Assembly: GCA_046290495.1 (NCBI GenBank)
Contig: JBKAGT010000005.1
Span: 1,364,001 to 1,428,000, forward strand
DNA length: 64,000 nt
Origin: PGYR01 sp046290495
GTDB lineage: Bacteria; Bacteroidota; Ignavibacteria; Kapaibacteriales; UBA2268
Reading direction: 5' to 3'
Shown here: one piece after another, positions 1 through 7,160 of the stretch
Layout: every line of letters begins with the position of its first letter
How positions within the stretch are numbered: position 1 is the first letter of the stretch
Position numbers and translations under genes: made by a program
Notes under the pieces: generated by a model
The model's database searches: none
Told to the model about the DNA's origin: nothing
Seen by the model: the letters and a program-made list of their open reading frames with translations, nothing else

Positions 1-1
1 G

Positions 2-397
2 GACAATAACGCTGGCTCGGTATCACCCGAGACTGCTGCTGAAATAGCTCAGGGTTTTGGGATTAGGGTCTACACAATTGCAGTTGGTACTAAGGGCAAG
101 GCACCTTATCCAGTGCAAACACCGTTTGGGCAAAGAACACAGATGGTGGAAGTGAAGATAAACGAGCAACTGCTAACCAAGATCGCCGAGATAACTGATG
201 GGCGCTATTTCCGTGCTACCGATACAGAATCGCTTTCGGACATATATAAAACTATTGACGAGCTAGAAAAGACCAAGATTGATGTGGCTTACTTCAGCAA
301 CTACAACGAGGAGTTTTATCCCTATGCAATGGCAGCAATTGGACTGCTATTCTTAGAGTTACTGCTCAGATTTAACATATTCAGGAAAATACCATAA
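2..397 (+). CDS. BatA-like von Willebrand factor A (VWA) membrane protein, 3' part only
   Basis: The reading frame is open from the window edge to a TAA stop, so only the C-terminal part (about 131 residues) is visible. It shows the end of a VWA fold (the segment GFGIRVYTIAVG is typical of VWA strand 4), a stretch ending in ATDTESLSDIYKTIDELEKTKI, and a final transmembrane helix (YAMAAIGLLFLELLLRF). This arrangement, VWA followed by a C-terminal membrane anchor, is that of BatA/BatB aerotolerance proteins, which sit in the inner membrane of Bacteroidota in operons with MoxR ATPases. The MIDAS motif would lie outside the window. A GTG inside the frame at 113 is not a real start. The stop is one base before lipB, suggesting co-transcription. 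Family level is confident, BatA versus BatB is not. Confidence 0.8.
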   Translation, partial: DNNAGSVSPETAAEIAQGFGIRVYTIAVGTKGKAPYPVQTPFGQRTQMVEVKINEQLLTKIAEITDGRYFRATDTESLSDIYKTIDELEKTKIDVAYFSNYNEEFYPYAMAAIGLLFLELLLRFNIFRKIP

Positions 398-398
398 G

Positions 399-1028
399 AT
401 GAATTTTGATATAGAAGATTGGGGTCTGATAGACTACCAAACGGCATGGGACAAGCAGAACGAGTTGGTCGACGCTATAAAGAAAGGTGAACGCCGTTCA
501 ACATTAGTGCTGTGCAGCCACCCACTGGTAATAACTATGGGCAGAAACTCGAGCTATGACAACTTAGTCCTACCACGCGACGAGTTCGACAAACGTGGGA
601 TAGAAGTGATAGACATAAACCGCGGCGGCGACGTAACTATGCACAATGAAGGGCAGTTAGTCGGTTACCCAATATTCGATTTGCGTGATTTCAAACAAGA
701 TTTACACTGGTTTTTACGTCAGATAGAGCAGGCGATAATCAACACGGTTTCCGAATTCGGTATGGAATCGGACAGAGTAGATGGGCTGACTGGAGTTTGG
801 CTAGAGCAGGCACGTAAGGTCTGTGCCATAGGGCTTCACTGCTCTCGCTGGGTGACCAGCCACGGATTTGCCCTCAATGTTTGCAATAATGTCAAAGATT
901 TTGATTATATTGTCCCATGTGGAATTGACGACAAAGAAGTAACATCCATAGAAAACGAGATTGGCACAGTAGTTGATATGGATAAAGTCAAGGAAACAGT
1001 AGTCGCAGAATTTGGGAAATTGTTCTGA
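399..1028 (+). CDS. lipB: Octanoyltransferase LipB (lipoyl(octanoyl) transferase)
   Basis: Transfers the octanoyl group from octanoyl-ACP to lipoyl domains of 2-oxoacid dehydrogenases and the glycine cleavage system, the first step of lipoate synthesis; cytosolic. The 209-residue length is normal. The family motif RGGDVTMHNEGQ is at residues 75-86, the conserved lysine in RKVCAIG is Lys140, and the catalytic cysteine in IVPCGI is Cys174, followed by the usual EVTSI segment. The start ATG lies one base after the stop of the BatA-like gene, so the two are probably translated from one transcript. A tRNA-Gly gene follows 30 bases downstream. LipA is not in the window. Confidence 0.95.
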   Translation: MNFDIEDWGLIDYQTAWDKQNELVDAIKKGERRSTLVLCSHPLVITMGRNSSYDNLVLPRDEFDKRGIEVIDINRGGDVTMHNEGQLVGYPIFDLRDFKQDLHWFLRQIEQAIINTVSEFGMESDRVDGLTGVWLEQARKVCAIGLHCSRWVTSHGFALNVCNNVKDFDYIVPCGIDDKEVTSIENEIGTVVDMDKVKETVVAEFGKLF

Positions 1029-1058
1029 AAAGAGCAATCGAATGTGACTAAAAACTAA

Positions 1059-1131
1059 GCGAAAGTAGCTCAGCTGGTAGAGCACAACCTTGCCAAGGTT
1101 GGGGTCGCGAGTTCGAATCTCGTCTTTCGCT
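1059..1131 (+). tRNA. tRNA-Gly (anticodon GCC)
   Basis: A 73-nt cloverleaf. The 7-bp acceptor stem pairs 1059-1065 (GCGAAAG) with 1124-1130 (CTTTCGC); discriminator base T at 1131. The D arm contains AGCTCAGCTGGTAGAGC, the anticodon stem CAACC/GGTTG encloses loop TTGCCAA with anticodon GCC at 1092-1094, and the T arm has GTTCGAATC. The CCA end is not encoded. It lies on the same strand as lipB and is followed by a strong terminator. Confidence 0.97.
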
Positions 1132-1165
1132 CTACGGTGCAAGCCGTAATTTCCTTTTATGCTGC

Positions 1166-1208
1166 ATGCCTTATCGACACTTCCCCCCGTTGATAAGGCA
1201 TTTTTTTT
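1166..1208 (+). terminator. Intrinsic terminator after tRNA-Gly
   Basis: Ten perfect base pairs ATGCCTTATC/GATAAGGCAT (1166-1175 with 1192-1201), extendable by three more pairs including a wobble, around a loop with a run of six C, followed by eight T. A textbook Rho-independent terminator for the lipB/tRNA transcript. Confidence 0.92.
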
Positions 1209-1255
1209 GTTTGAAAACCTCCAGAGTACTTTTAGCTTAAAAGTACAGAGAGAGT

Positions 1256-1340
1256 GGTATTCTAGCAATCTCTACTATATGTACAAGAAAAAATGCTATA
1301 TTTGTGCTAATAGTAGGATATACGAATGTTTGTGTATCGG
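1256..1340 (+). promoter_or_regulatory. Promoter module, copy 1 (upstream of orphan gene at 1383)
   Basis: Contains a Bacteroidota -7 element TATATTTG at 1297-1304. The whole stretch aligns with 1993-2080 in front of the next orphan gene: shared blocks include AGCAATC, CTAC, ATGCTATATTTG and TAGTAGGATA with ACGAAT, in the same order and spacing. No clear TTTG at -33 was seen. It lies 79 bases before the start of the 177-residue gene, so it is the likely promoter with a conserved 5' leader. Confidence 0.6.
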
Positions 1341-1382
1341 TAAAATTGTGCATCAACAAAATATTATAATTAAGAATTAAAA

Positions 1383-1916
1383 ATGGGATTTGGATTTAAT
1401 TTATTCTTCATTTTCATTCTTGTCCCATTGACAGGAATTCTATTGATAGCATGGCTACTATCTAGAAAACTTTGGATAGGAAAAACATTAGGATTTATTT
1501 GGCTCGGAATTTTGGGAATAGCACTACTGTTTGGTATTGTTCAATGGTTGACTTCTAAGACAGAATTGAGCAAGAAAGATTATTATGGAGAATATGTTAT
1601 TAACCGAGACTATTTCGTAGGAGAACAAACTGATTGGCAATACAACCATTTTCGTTTTGAAATAACAGACGAAGACTCAATTTTCTTCTATGTGACTGAC
1701 AAAGAGAAAATATTGAAAACTTATCGCGGGACAATTATAACAACAACGTCATACAGCTCAGCTAGACTTATAATTGCAATGGAACAACCAACACATCACA
1801 TTCTGTCAAGTAACCCTACAACTTATAGAAGTTCATGGGATTTCTATTTGGTATTTGAGTCGTCAAAATTTTACAATGTATTTTTCGAGAAAGGAAAATG
1901 GAAACCAATAGAATGA
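1383..1916 (+). CDS. Orphan membrane-anchored protein, function unknown
   Basis: 177 residues. Two N-terminal hydrophobic helices (about residues 3-27 and 34-55) are followed by a soluble domain of about 120 residues rich in aromatic and charged residues (YYGEYVINRDYFVGEQTDWQ; FRFEITDEDSIFFYVTD), which looks like a small beta-rich domain held at the membrane surface. I do not recognise a named family. It has its own promoter module, shared in sequence with the next gene, and no partner in the same operon. Position just after the tRNA-Gly terminator is a common place for accessory genes, but no integrase or tRNA 3' repeat is present. Confidence 0.7.
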   Translation: MGFGFNLFFIFILVPLTGILLIAWLLSRKLWIGKTLGFIWLGILGIALLFGIVQWLTSKTELSKKDYYGEYVINRDYFVGEQTDWQYNHFRFEITDEDSIFFYVTDKEKILKTYRGTIITTTSYSSARLIIAMEQPTHHILSSNPTTYRSSWDFYLVFESSKFYNVFFEKGKWKPIE

Positions 1917-1992
1917 ATATAAAAAGAGCTCAACACTCTATTTGACTTACTAAAGAGAAGTTTTGACAATAAGATATTTGTTTAATAGCATT

Positions 1993-2080
1993 GGTTTCTT
2001 TCAGCAATCACTACAATATTTAACGAAAAGAATGCTATATTTGAATTATTAGTAGGATAAACGAATTTACGTATGTTGAT
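1993..2080 (+). promoter_or_regulatory. Promoter module, copy 2 (upstream of orphan operon at 2109)
   Basis: Diverged copy of the module at 1256-1340, with -7 element TATATTTG at 2036-2043 and the conserved downstream block TTAGTAGGATAAACGAAT. Identity extends on both sides of the -7 element and includes the likely transcribed leader, more than shared promoter consensus alone would require. The region 1917-1992 holds nothing else I can name. Confidence 0.6.
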
Positions 2081-2108
2081 ATATTTGGCTACCATTTGAA
2101 TTAAATTT

Positions 2109-2954
2109 ATGGCAATACAAGATAAAATCACTCAAATTTGGGTGAAAACAACAGGAAAAAGAATAAATCCAAACAATTTTCAGTGGTTAATTGGACCAAC
2201 AGGTAATACTGATATTATTAAAGATAAGTTCATTTTCGAATTAGCTGAAAAAGAGAATTTAGAGATTCAAAAAAACTTGCCGAATTCTGGACTTCTTGAA
2301 AAGATGCAAGAAATCGGAATTTCCGACCAAGACAAATACCGAATGAATGGAAAAGTTGCTGAATTTTATGAAAACACTTCTAATTACGAATTTGAAGTTT
2401 GGTCAGAATGGAAAGGTATTTTTAAACCATTTGGTAAACTACTTTATTTGATTTTTAGCAAACGACTTCAGCAACTAAATTTACCTCTGAATTCAATTGA
2501 TACCGCAAAAGGACTGAAAAGTGAAATAATCAAACTAAAAGATAAGCAGACAAAGGAAACCAAATGGACAATTTGGTACAGGATAATAAAAAGTACAAAT
2601 GATGTTATTTATTCAGGAATTTACACAACTTGTAAAAATCCGAATTATGAAAAACCACTTCTAAAAGTTGTGTTCCCATTACCAAACGGAAATGCATCTG
2701 TGGTTATGACAAAGAAAGTAGAAAAAGATGGTTCACTTCTACTCTGTTCTGATGGAAAAAAATTTGGAGATAATGGATTTTATTTTATCTTGACAAATGG
2801 AAAAGGAGCATACTGGGCGAGATTTGTAAAATCAATGCACGAATGGATTAGAGTTTACGAAGACGAAGAAAATATATTGAGAGCAGACCATAATCTGAAT
2901 TTTTGCGGAATCCGGTTTCTGAATTTACATTATAGAATGAATAAAAAATCATAA
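2109..2954 (+). CDS. Conserved hypothetical protein of Bacteroidota type
   Basis: 281 residues, soluble, no signal peptide or membrane helix. It opens MAIQDKITQIWVKTTGKRI with a following GPTGNTDII segment, and has a C-terminal FWARF-like aromatic segment (GAYWARFVKSMHEWIRVYE). From memory, similar hypothetical proteins occur in Bacteroidota genomes, but I know of no assigned function. It heads a short same-strand run with the genes at 2972 and 3542 (gaps of 17 and 3 bases), transcribed from the promoter module at 1993-2080. The run resembles orphan cargo rather than housekeeping genes. Confidence 0.7.
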   Translation: MAIQDKITQIWVKTTGKRINPNNFQWLIGPTGNTDIIKDKFIFELAEKENLEIQKNLPNSGLLEKMQEIGISDQDKYRMNGKVAEFYENTSNYEFEVWSEWKGIFKPFGKLLYLIFSKRLQQLNLPLNSIDTAKGLKSEIIKLKDKQTKETKWTIWYRIIKSTNDVIYSGIYTTCKNPNYEKPLLKVVFPLPNGNASVVMTKKVEKDGSLLLCSDGKKFGDNGFYFILTNGKGAYWARFVKSMHEWIRVYEDEENILRADHNLNFCGIRFLNLHYRMNKKS

Positions 2955-2971
2955 TACAATATATAACAAGA

Positions 2972-3538
2972 ATGAAAGAAGTAATAGTATTAATATTAAT
3001 TTCAGGTCTTGTTTTCTTTACTTTTCTCGTGACTATTATACTAGGTTTCACAAAGAAGAATATGAAACTAAAGATGATTTCTTTATTTTTATTATTTGTC
3101 TTTATCGCTTGCGCTGGTTGGACAGGATATAGAATTGGAAGCAAGACTTACAATAAAGTTACTGAAAATCTAAGACCTAGAACTGGAGAAGAAATTCATG
3201 AATCTCTTTTTGGGAAAAGTCAAACGGACTGTAATAAGATTTTAAATTACCAGGACCAAGTTATTCCTAAAATTGACTTTGCTATTTGGTTACAATTTGA
3301 AACCTGTCCAGCTGAACTGAAGAGAATCTTAAGCTTGCGTAACTTCAAGTCTGAAATTGTTTCTACAAGAAAATGGGACACAGACGCATCACTTGCAAAC
3401 GAAAATTGGTTTAAGCCTGAATCACTTGGAGACAGCATTATTGTATCTGTATATCGCAAAGACGATTATGGTAATGAGCAATACATCTATAGTTCTCTCG
3501 ACAGCACGGAAGTTTTTGTTAAAGATATTCTTGATTAG
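2972..3538 (+). CDS. Membrane-anchored hypothetical protein
   Basis: 188 residues. Two N-terminal hydrophobic helices (about 4-25 and 31-52, the second with a single Cys followed by AGWTGYRIG) precede an extracytoplasmic domain with two further Cys (TDCNKIL and FETCPAEL) that could form a disulfide. No family recognised. It is the middle gene of a three-gene run, 17 bases after the 281-residue gene and 3 bases before the 148-residue secreted protein, so all three are probably cotranscribed. Confidence 0.65.
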   Translation: MKEVIVLILISGLVFFTFLVTIILGFTKKNMKLKMISLFLLFVFIACAGWTGYRIGSKTYNKVTENLRPRTGEEIHESLFGKSQTDCNKILNYQDQVIPKIDFAIWLQFETCPAELKRILSLRNFKSEIVSTRKWDTDASLANENWFKPESLGDSIIVSVYRKDDYGNEQYIYSSLDSTEVFVKDILD

Positions 3539-3541
3539 AAA

Positions 3542-3988
3542 ATGAAACTTACAATTATTATATTTATCCTAAATACTATGTTTGCTGGAGAGGTTCTACT
3601 TCAAACTACAATGAAAAATCAAACTGTTATATTTGACTCTAACAAAGATTTTGAGGTGTTAGAACTTGTGAAATCGAATGACTATCCTTCCTCAGATAAT
3701 GACACATCAGCATGCATAAATTGGACACTAGATAAAATAGAAATAGAAAAGATTATTCAAGAATCGAGGCCAATTAATGGATCTGAATGGCATCATTTAT
3801 TTGGACATTATCCCTGTGTAATCCAAGGTGTTATACTTCAAGGGTCAACGGAATATAAGTATTCAATTAATAGTGGTGCTTGGTTTACAATAGATTCACC
3901 TGACACTACTTTGGTGTTTGGTAGTTTCAATGAAGAGAATAATAAATTCTTCCTTGATTCAGCTTGGTCAATAGAGGAAATGGACTAA
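3542..3988 (+). CDS. Secreted conserved hypothetical protein
   Basis: 148 residues with an N-terminal hydrophobic signal-like segment (residues 2-18). The body contains the pattern W-T-L-D-K-I-E-I-E-K-I-I, then GSEWHHLFGHYPC and INSGAWFTI with DTTLVFG. This pattern occurs in periplasmic or secreted hypothetical proteins of Bacteroidota whose function is not known. Two Cys (in DTSACINW and HYPCVIQG) could pair. Last gene of the orphan run that begins at 2109; followed by a terminator-like hairpin that belongs to the duplicated SPFH 3' end. Confidence 0.65.
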   Translation: MKLTIIIFILNTMFAGEVLLQTTMKNQTVIFDSNKDFEVLELVKSNDYPSSDNDTSACINWTLDKIEIEKIIQESRPINGSEWHHLFGHYPCVIQGVILQGSTEYKYSINSGAWFTIDSPDTTLVFGSFNEENNKFFLDSAWSIEEMD

Positions 3989-4019
3989 TAACCCTAGAAA
4001 TAATACAGTATCTACGAAA

Positions 4020-4128
4020 TACTAATAAAAAAACGCCGGTCTTTAATCCAGCGTTTATATATAATCTTTACTCATTCGGGTCTATCAAGAATATACAGTA
4101 GGGCATTAGTTCAAGATGAGTATATCAA
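4020..4128 (-). pseudogene. Duplicated remnant of the SPFH gene 3' end plus its terminator
   Basis: This stretch aligns with 5090-5175, the 3' end and terminator of the intact SPFH gene. Shared blocks are AAAAACGCCG, ATCC(A/G)GCGTTTAT, ATAATCTTTACT and GGGTCTATCAA. On the minus strand the intact gene ends ITNGQTPFLIDPNK; the remnant keeps the matching bases from ACTAATG to GAGTAAAG but has a one-base length change and substitutions, so the frame is lost and ends RPE-stop. No more of the SPFH gene is recognisable beyond about 4128. The hairpin AAACGCCGG/CCAGCGTTT followed on the minus strand by seven T could still terminate transcription. The rest of 3989-4284 is AT-rich with no gene. Confidence 0.75.
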
Positions 4129-4284
4129 ATTTGATTGATATATTGCATGGGGGGATAATATTATATAACTTTGACTATATCATTTTTTAAAGATATGATA
4201 TATAACAAAATCTATGGTTAGTCTTACGAAAAACTAATTACTGTTTAGATTTTGCTTACTTCCTTCCACTTTACAAATAATAAA

Positions 4285-5049
4285 ATGAATCAAAACATGA
4301 ACTTAGCTGTCTTAATTGATGGTGACAACATACCTTCTGCAAACGTAAATGAAATGCTAGAAGAAATTGCCAAATATGGGAATCCGACTATAAAGCGAAT
4401 ATATGGTGATTGGACCAAACCCCACTTAACCAAATGGAAAAACCTACTACTCGAAAATGCTATTACTCCTATACAACAATATGGTTATACTACCGGCAAA
4501 AATGCTACCGATTCAGCTATGATTATAGATGCTATGGACATACTTTATAGTGGTAAAGTTAACGGGTTTTGTCTAGTATCAAGCGATAGCGATTTCACAA
4601 AATTAGCTACTAGACTCAGAGAAGCTGGGATGCAAGTTATTGGAATAGGAGAAAAGAAAACACCAAACCCCTTTATTGTAGCATGCGATAAATTCATATA
4701 CATAGAGATATTGAAAAGGCAATCGAGTACAAAAAATACGAGTAAAAATTCAACCGATAGTAATGCAGACAAACCGATTGATAAAATAACCGACAAAGAA
4801 ATAAAGTTAATCCGTACTTCAATAAATGATTTGTCAGATGAAGATGGATGGGCTTTCTTGGGTGATGTTGGCGGGCTAATACAAAAGAAAAGGCCTAGTT
4901 TTGACTCTAGGAATTATGGCTTCGAGAAGCTAACACCAATGATAAAGTCGATAGATAAATTCGACATAGAGCAAAGAGACACCTCTAATAGTAGAATAAA
5001 GTTAATCTATGTAAGAAACAGAAATAAAACTAACTACAAATCAAGATAA
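4285..5049 (+). CDS. NYN-domain (PIN-like) ribonuclease with C-terminal OST-HTH/LOTUS domain
   Basis: 254 residues from the ATG at 4285; an upstream in-frame TTG at 4252 adds a short unconserved extension and is less likely. Residues 5-145 form an NYN (LabA/DUF88, PIN-like) domain with the acidic residues expected for metal binding: LIDGDN (Asp12, Asp14), ATDSAM (Asp76) and SSDSDF (Asp101, Asp103). A polar linker (about 146-168) leads to an OST-HTH/LOTUS domain (about 170-245) containing WAFLGDVGGLIQKKRPSF. Family knowledge suggests RNA binding and endoribonuclease activity; the substrate is unknown. The gene stands alone between two copies of the SPFH gene 3' end, converging on the intact SPFH gene. 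Confidence 0.88.
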   Translation: MNQNMNLAVLIDGDNIPSANVNEMLEEIAKYGNPTIKRIYGDWTKPHLTKWKNLLLENAITPIQQYGYTTGKNATDSAMIIDAMDILYSGKVNGFCLVSSDSDFTKLATRLREAGMQVIGIGEKKTPNPFIVACDKFIYIEILKRQSSTKNTSKNSTDSNADKPIDKITDKEIKLIRTSINDLSDEDGWAFLGDVGGLIQKKRPSFDSRNYGFEKLTPMIKSIDKFDIEQRDTSNSRIKLIYVRNRNKTNYKSR

Positions 5050-5090
5050 ATAACTACTAAAAATAGATATATTTCAACTAGTAACAATAG

Positions 5091-5120
5091 TAAAAACGCC
5101 GAACTAAAATCCGGCGTTTA
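5091..5120 (-). terminator. Terminator between the NYN gene and the SPFH gene
   Basis: Hairpin AAACGCCG/CGGCGTTT around a short AT-rich loop; on the minus strand it is followed by a run of T, so it mainly serves the SPFH gene, and it may also stop the convergent NYN transcript. A second copy is at about 4026-4053. Confidence 0.8.
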
Positions 5121-5132
5121 TGTATATAATCT

Positions 5133-5975
5133 TTACTTATTTGGGTCTATCAAAAATGGGGTTTGACCATTAGTGATGATGACTTTGGCGTTGGGTGATT
5201 TGGATAGGTTGTCGAAAGCTTCTATGCTTCGCATCTTGATTAAATCATCAGAAAGACCGTCTTTTACAATTTTTTGAGCATCTCTCTGACCCTCAGCTTC
5301 TATTACCTTTCTTTTTGCTTCCTGTCTTGCTTTTTCAAGGACGAACTCCATGGTGCTAACTTCACCCTGGGCTTCGATAACTTTTCTCTCTGCTTCTAAC
5401 TCCTCTTTCTTCAGAATGTATTGCATTCGCATAACCTCTTGCTCTGCTTGCAATCTTCCTTCGATTGAATTATATAGACCTGGAGGGAGTTTTATAGATT
5501 TCATCAAAACAGTCTCAATTGTTATGCTCTTCTCCTGAAGATATTCATTCATCCTCGTAGTTATCTCTTTCTCTATTTCTGCTCTTTTGCCAGAGTGCAT
5601 ATCCTTTGCCATGAATCTGGCACAAACGTCTGCAGCTGTGGAACGGAAAACGCTACTGATAACGCTCTCATAATTGGGGCCCAACTTTTCTATAAATTCC
5701 TGAACGTTGTTAGCTTCTATCTTGTAAAGAATGGAAATATTCGCCTCAATGTTAAGCCCTTCTTTACTTGGTAAGCTAAGATTGACTTCCATATTCACAG
5801 TACGAATGGGTATTCTCTCCATTGATGTGACGAATGGATTTAGAAAGTGGAGACCGGGAGAGTAAGTATCCTCGGATAATTTCCCGAGTGTTTTCTTCAC
5901 CCCAATCTCACCTGGCTGAACCGTTGTACATGCTGTAAATAGCACTGCAGAAAGAAAAATAAAAATAACTCTCAT
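5133..5975 (-). CDS. SPFH/Band 7 (prohibitin-like) lipoprotein
   Basis: 280 residues. The N-terminus is a lipoprotein signal with lipobox LFTAC (Cys16). A PHB/SPFH domain follows (about 20-190; VQPGEIGVKKTLGKL, YSPGLHFLNPF), and then an Ala/Glu/Lys-rich coiled coil with two related segments, AERKVIEAQG and AKRKVIEAEG, as in prohibitins and HflC/HflK. Such proteins oligomerise at the membrane and organise proteases or membrane domains; here acylation of Cys16 rather than a transmembrane helix would anchor it. It is monocistronic, and the promoter lies in the AT-rich 5976-6063 gap. A frameshifted copy of its last 15 or so codons is at 4070-4128. Confidence 0.85.
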   Translation of the reverse strand: MRVIFIFLSAVLFTACTTVQPGEIGVKKTLGKLSEDTYSPGLHFLNPFVTSMERIPIRTVNMEVNLSLPSKEGLNIEANISILYKIEANNVQEFIEKLGPNYESVISSVFRSTAADVCARFMAKDMHSGKRAEIEKEITTRMNEYLQEKSITIETVLMKSIKLPPGLYNSIEGRLQAEQEVMRMQYILKKEELEAERKVIEAQGEVSTMEFVLEKARQEAKRKVIEAEGQRDAQKIVKDGLSDDLIKMRSIEAFDNLSKSPNAKVIITNGQTPFLIDPNK

Positions 5976-6063
5976 ATTGATACCTGTTTATTTTTATTAT
6001 ATCTTCGTTTTATATTTTAATTTATTTTAATATTGCATTAATTTCAGCTAGTAATTTTTTACT

Positions 6064-6432
6064 CTAACCTATTGAATGCAATGCAACTCGGTTTCCCTCA
6101 CTGTCAATAAAATGCGCCATATATCCATTTTCACCTAATGACGTTTTTGGTACCAATATTTTTCCTCCAGCATCTTCTATTTTGCTCAATGGAATACTCA
6201 AATCATCACCACCATTTAGATAAACTATTGTACCATTATCAGATGGTGTAAACCCTTCACCTTGTACAATACCACCACCTACACCATTTTCCATATCGCA
6301 AGGTAACATCCCATATTTTCCGTGAGGGAATGGCATTTCTACTACTTCTTCACCAAATATAGTCTCGTAGAATTTTTTGGCTCTTTCGAAATCTTCTACT
6401 GGAATTTCGAACCAATTTATTGCGTTTATCAT
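6064..6432 (-). CDS. VOC-superfamily (glyoxalase/bleomycin-resistance-like) protein
   Basis: 122 residues, the size of a single-unit VOC protein made of two beta-alpha-beta-beta-beta repeats. It opens INWFEIPVEDFERAKKFYETIFG and ends MAHFIDSEGNRVALHS, the classic first and last segments of this fold. Metal ligands cannot be assigned with confidence and the substrate is unknown; related proteins range from lyases and dioxygenases to binding proteins. Cytosolic. Stand-alone gene with unrelated neighbours. Confidence 0.88.
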   Translation of the reverse strand: MINAINWFEIPVEDFERAKKFYETIFGEEVVEMPFPHGKYGMLPCDMENGVGGGIVQGEGFTPSDNGTIVYLNGGDDLSIPLSKIEDAGGKILVPKTSLGENGYMAHFIDSEGNRVALHSIG

Positions 6433-6509
6433 TTTATTACTCCTTTTTTGTAATTAAAACACTTGAAAAATAAGATTAAATAATCAATTAACAGCACTAA
6501 TCAGAATTG

Positions 6510-7004
6510 CTATCTAAACTGTAGATTAAATCCAATTTGTATAGATACCCTAGGAGAAGAGAGGTTGCCTTCACCAGTAGACAATCCAGCTCCTAAATGT
6601 AAGCTATTATAGTTGAAAATATAGTTTAGTGAAACGTAATCATAACTCGCCCCTTCATCACCAGTATCAAAAATATTGTTATTCTTGGGGTATCTAGAAA
6701 ATCCACCAGCAATTGTGAAAGAATGATACATACTGTATGTCTGATAGATTTTATATCCGAAATCAAGCTGCAAACCATGAAGAGGACCTAAATAACCACC
6801 TGTTGCTCTAAAAATAAATTGATCATTATGGTAAATTAAATTCAAATTCAAAGCAGATGGATTACCAATTGCAAATCCAGCTTCATAAACTAATGAACTA
6901 TCAGCTTCATAGCTTAGTGGTCCAATGCTATTATCAAAGCTATATAGTTTGCTACCGAATAATATACTCATAAAAAGCAATACAATTATACTTCTCATAT
7001 TCAC
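6510..7004 (-). CDS. Small outer-membrane beta-barrel-like protein
   Basis: 164 residues with a signal peptide (cleavage probably after LYS of FGSKLYS, near residue 22). The mature part has alternating hydrophobic/polar strands and ends with an aromatic-plus-Arg tail (GFNLQFR), as outer-membrane barrels do. It is a paralogue of the 169-residue protein at 42828-43337: both share a segment of the form YExGxxIGxP, then GGYLG/GGFFG and DFGYKI/EVGYKI, and both end in QFR. Function unknown. Confidence 0.7.
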   Translation of the reverse strand: MNMRSIIVLLFMSILFGSKLYSFDNSIGPLSYEADSSLVYEAGFAIGNPSALNLNLIYHNDQFIFRATGGYLGPLHGLQLDFGYKIYQTYSMYHSFTIAGGFSRYPKNNNIFDTGDEGASYDYVSLNYIFNYNSLHLGAGLSTGEGNLSSPRVSIQIGFNLQFR

Positions 7005-7160
7005 AACTAATGATTACAAAAACATTTACTAATATTTAATATAACAATTTAGCGTTTATCTATGTAAATTTTATATCATTGTGAAAGACCCATTCCAATT
7101 ATAAATAAATTTCTTCCTTAGTAGTCATAACAGATGGTAAATAGAAAACAGGAAACCTAT

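Noticed and set aside
801..1268. Minus-strand open frame across lipB, tRNA-Gly and the terminator
   Set aside because: It runs antisense through lipB with intact catalytic residues, the tRNA and a strong terminator, and has no protein-like features.
1159..1380. Plus-strand open frame over the terminator and promoter module
   Set aside because: It spans the terminator stem and the TATATTTG promoter; its sequence shows no coding features.
1059..2080. Integrated element in tRNA-Gly
   Set aside because: The orphan genes follow a tRNA, but no repeat of the tRNA 3' end and no integrase were seen downstream.
4252..4284. TTG start extension for the NYN gene
   Set aside because: The extension is unconserved in style, the ATG at 4285 directly precedes the domain, and no ribosome-binding site favours TTG.
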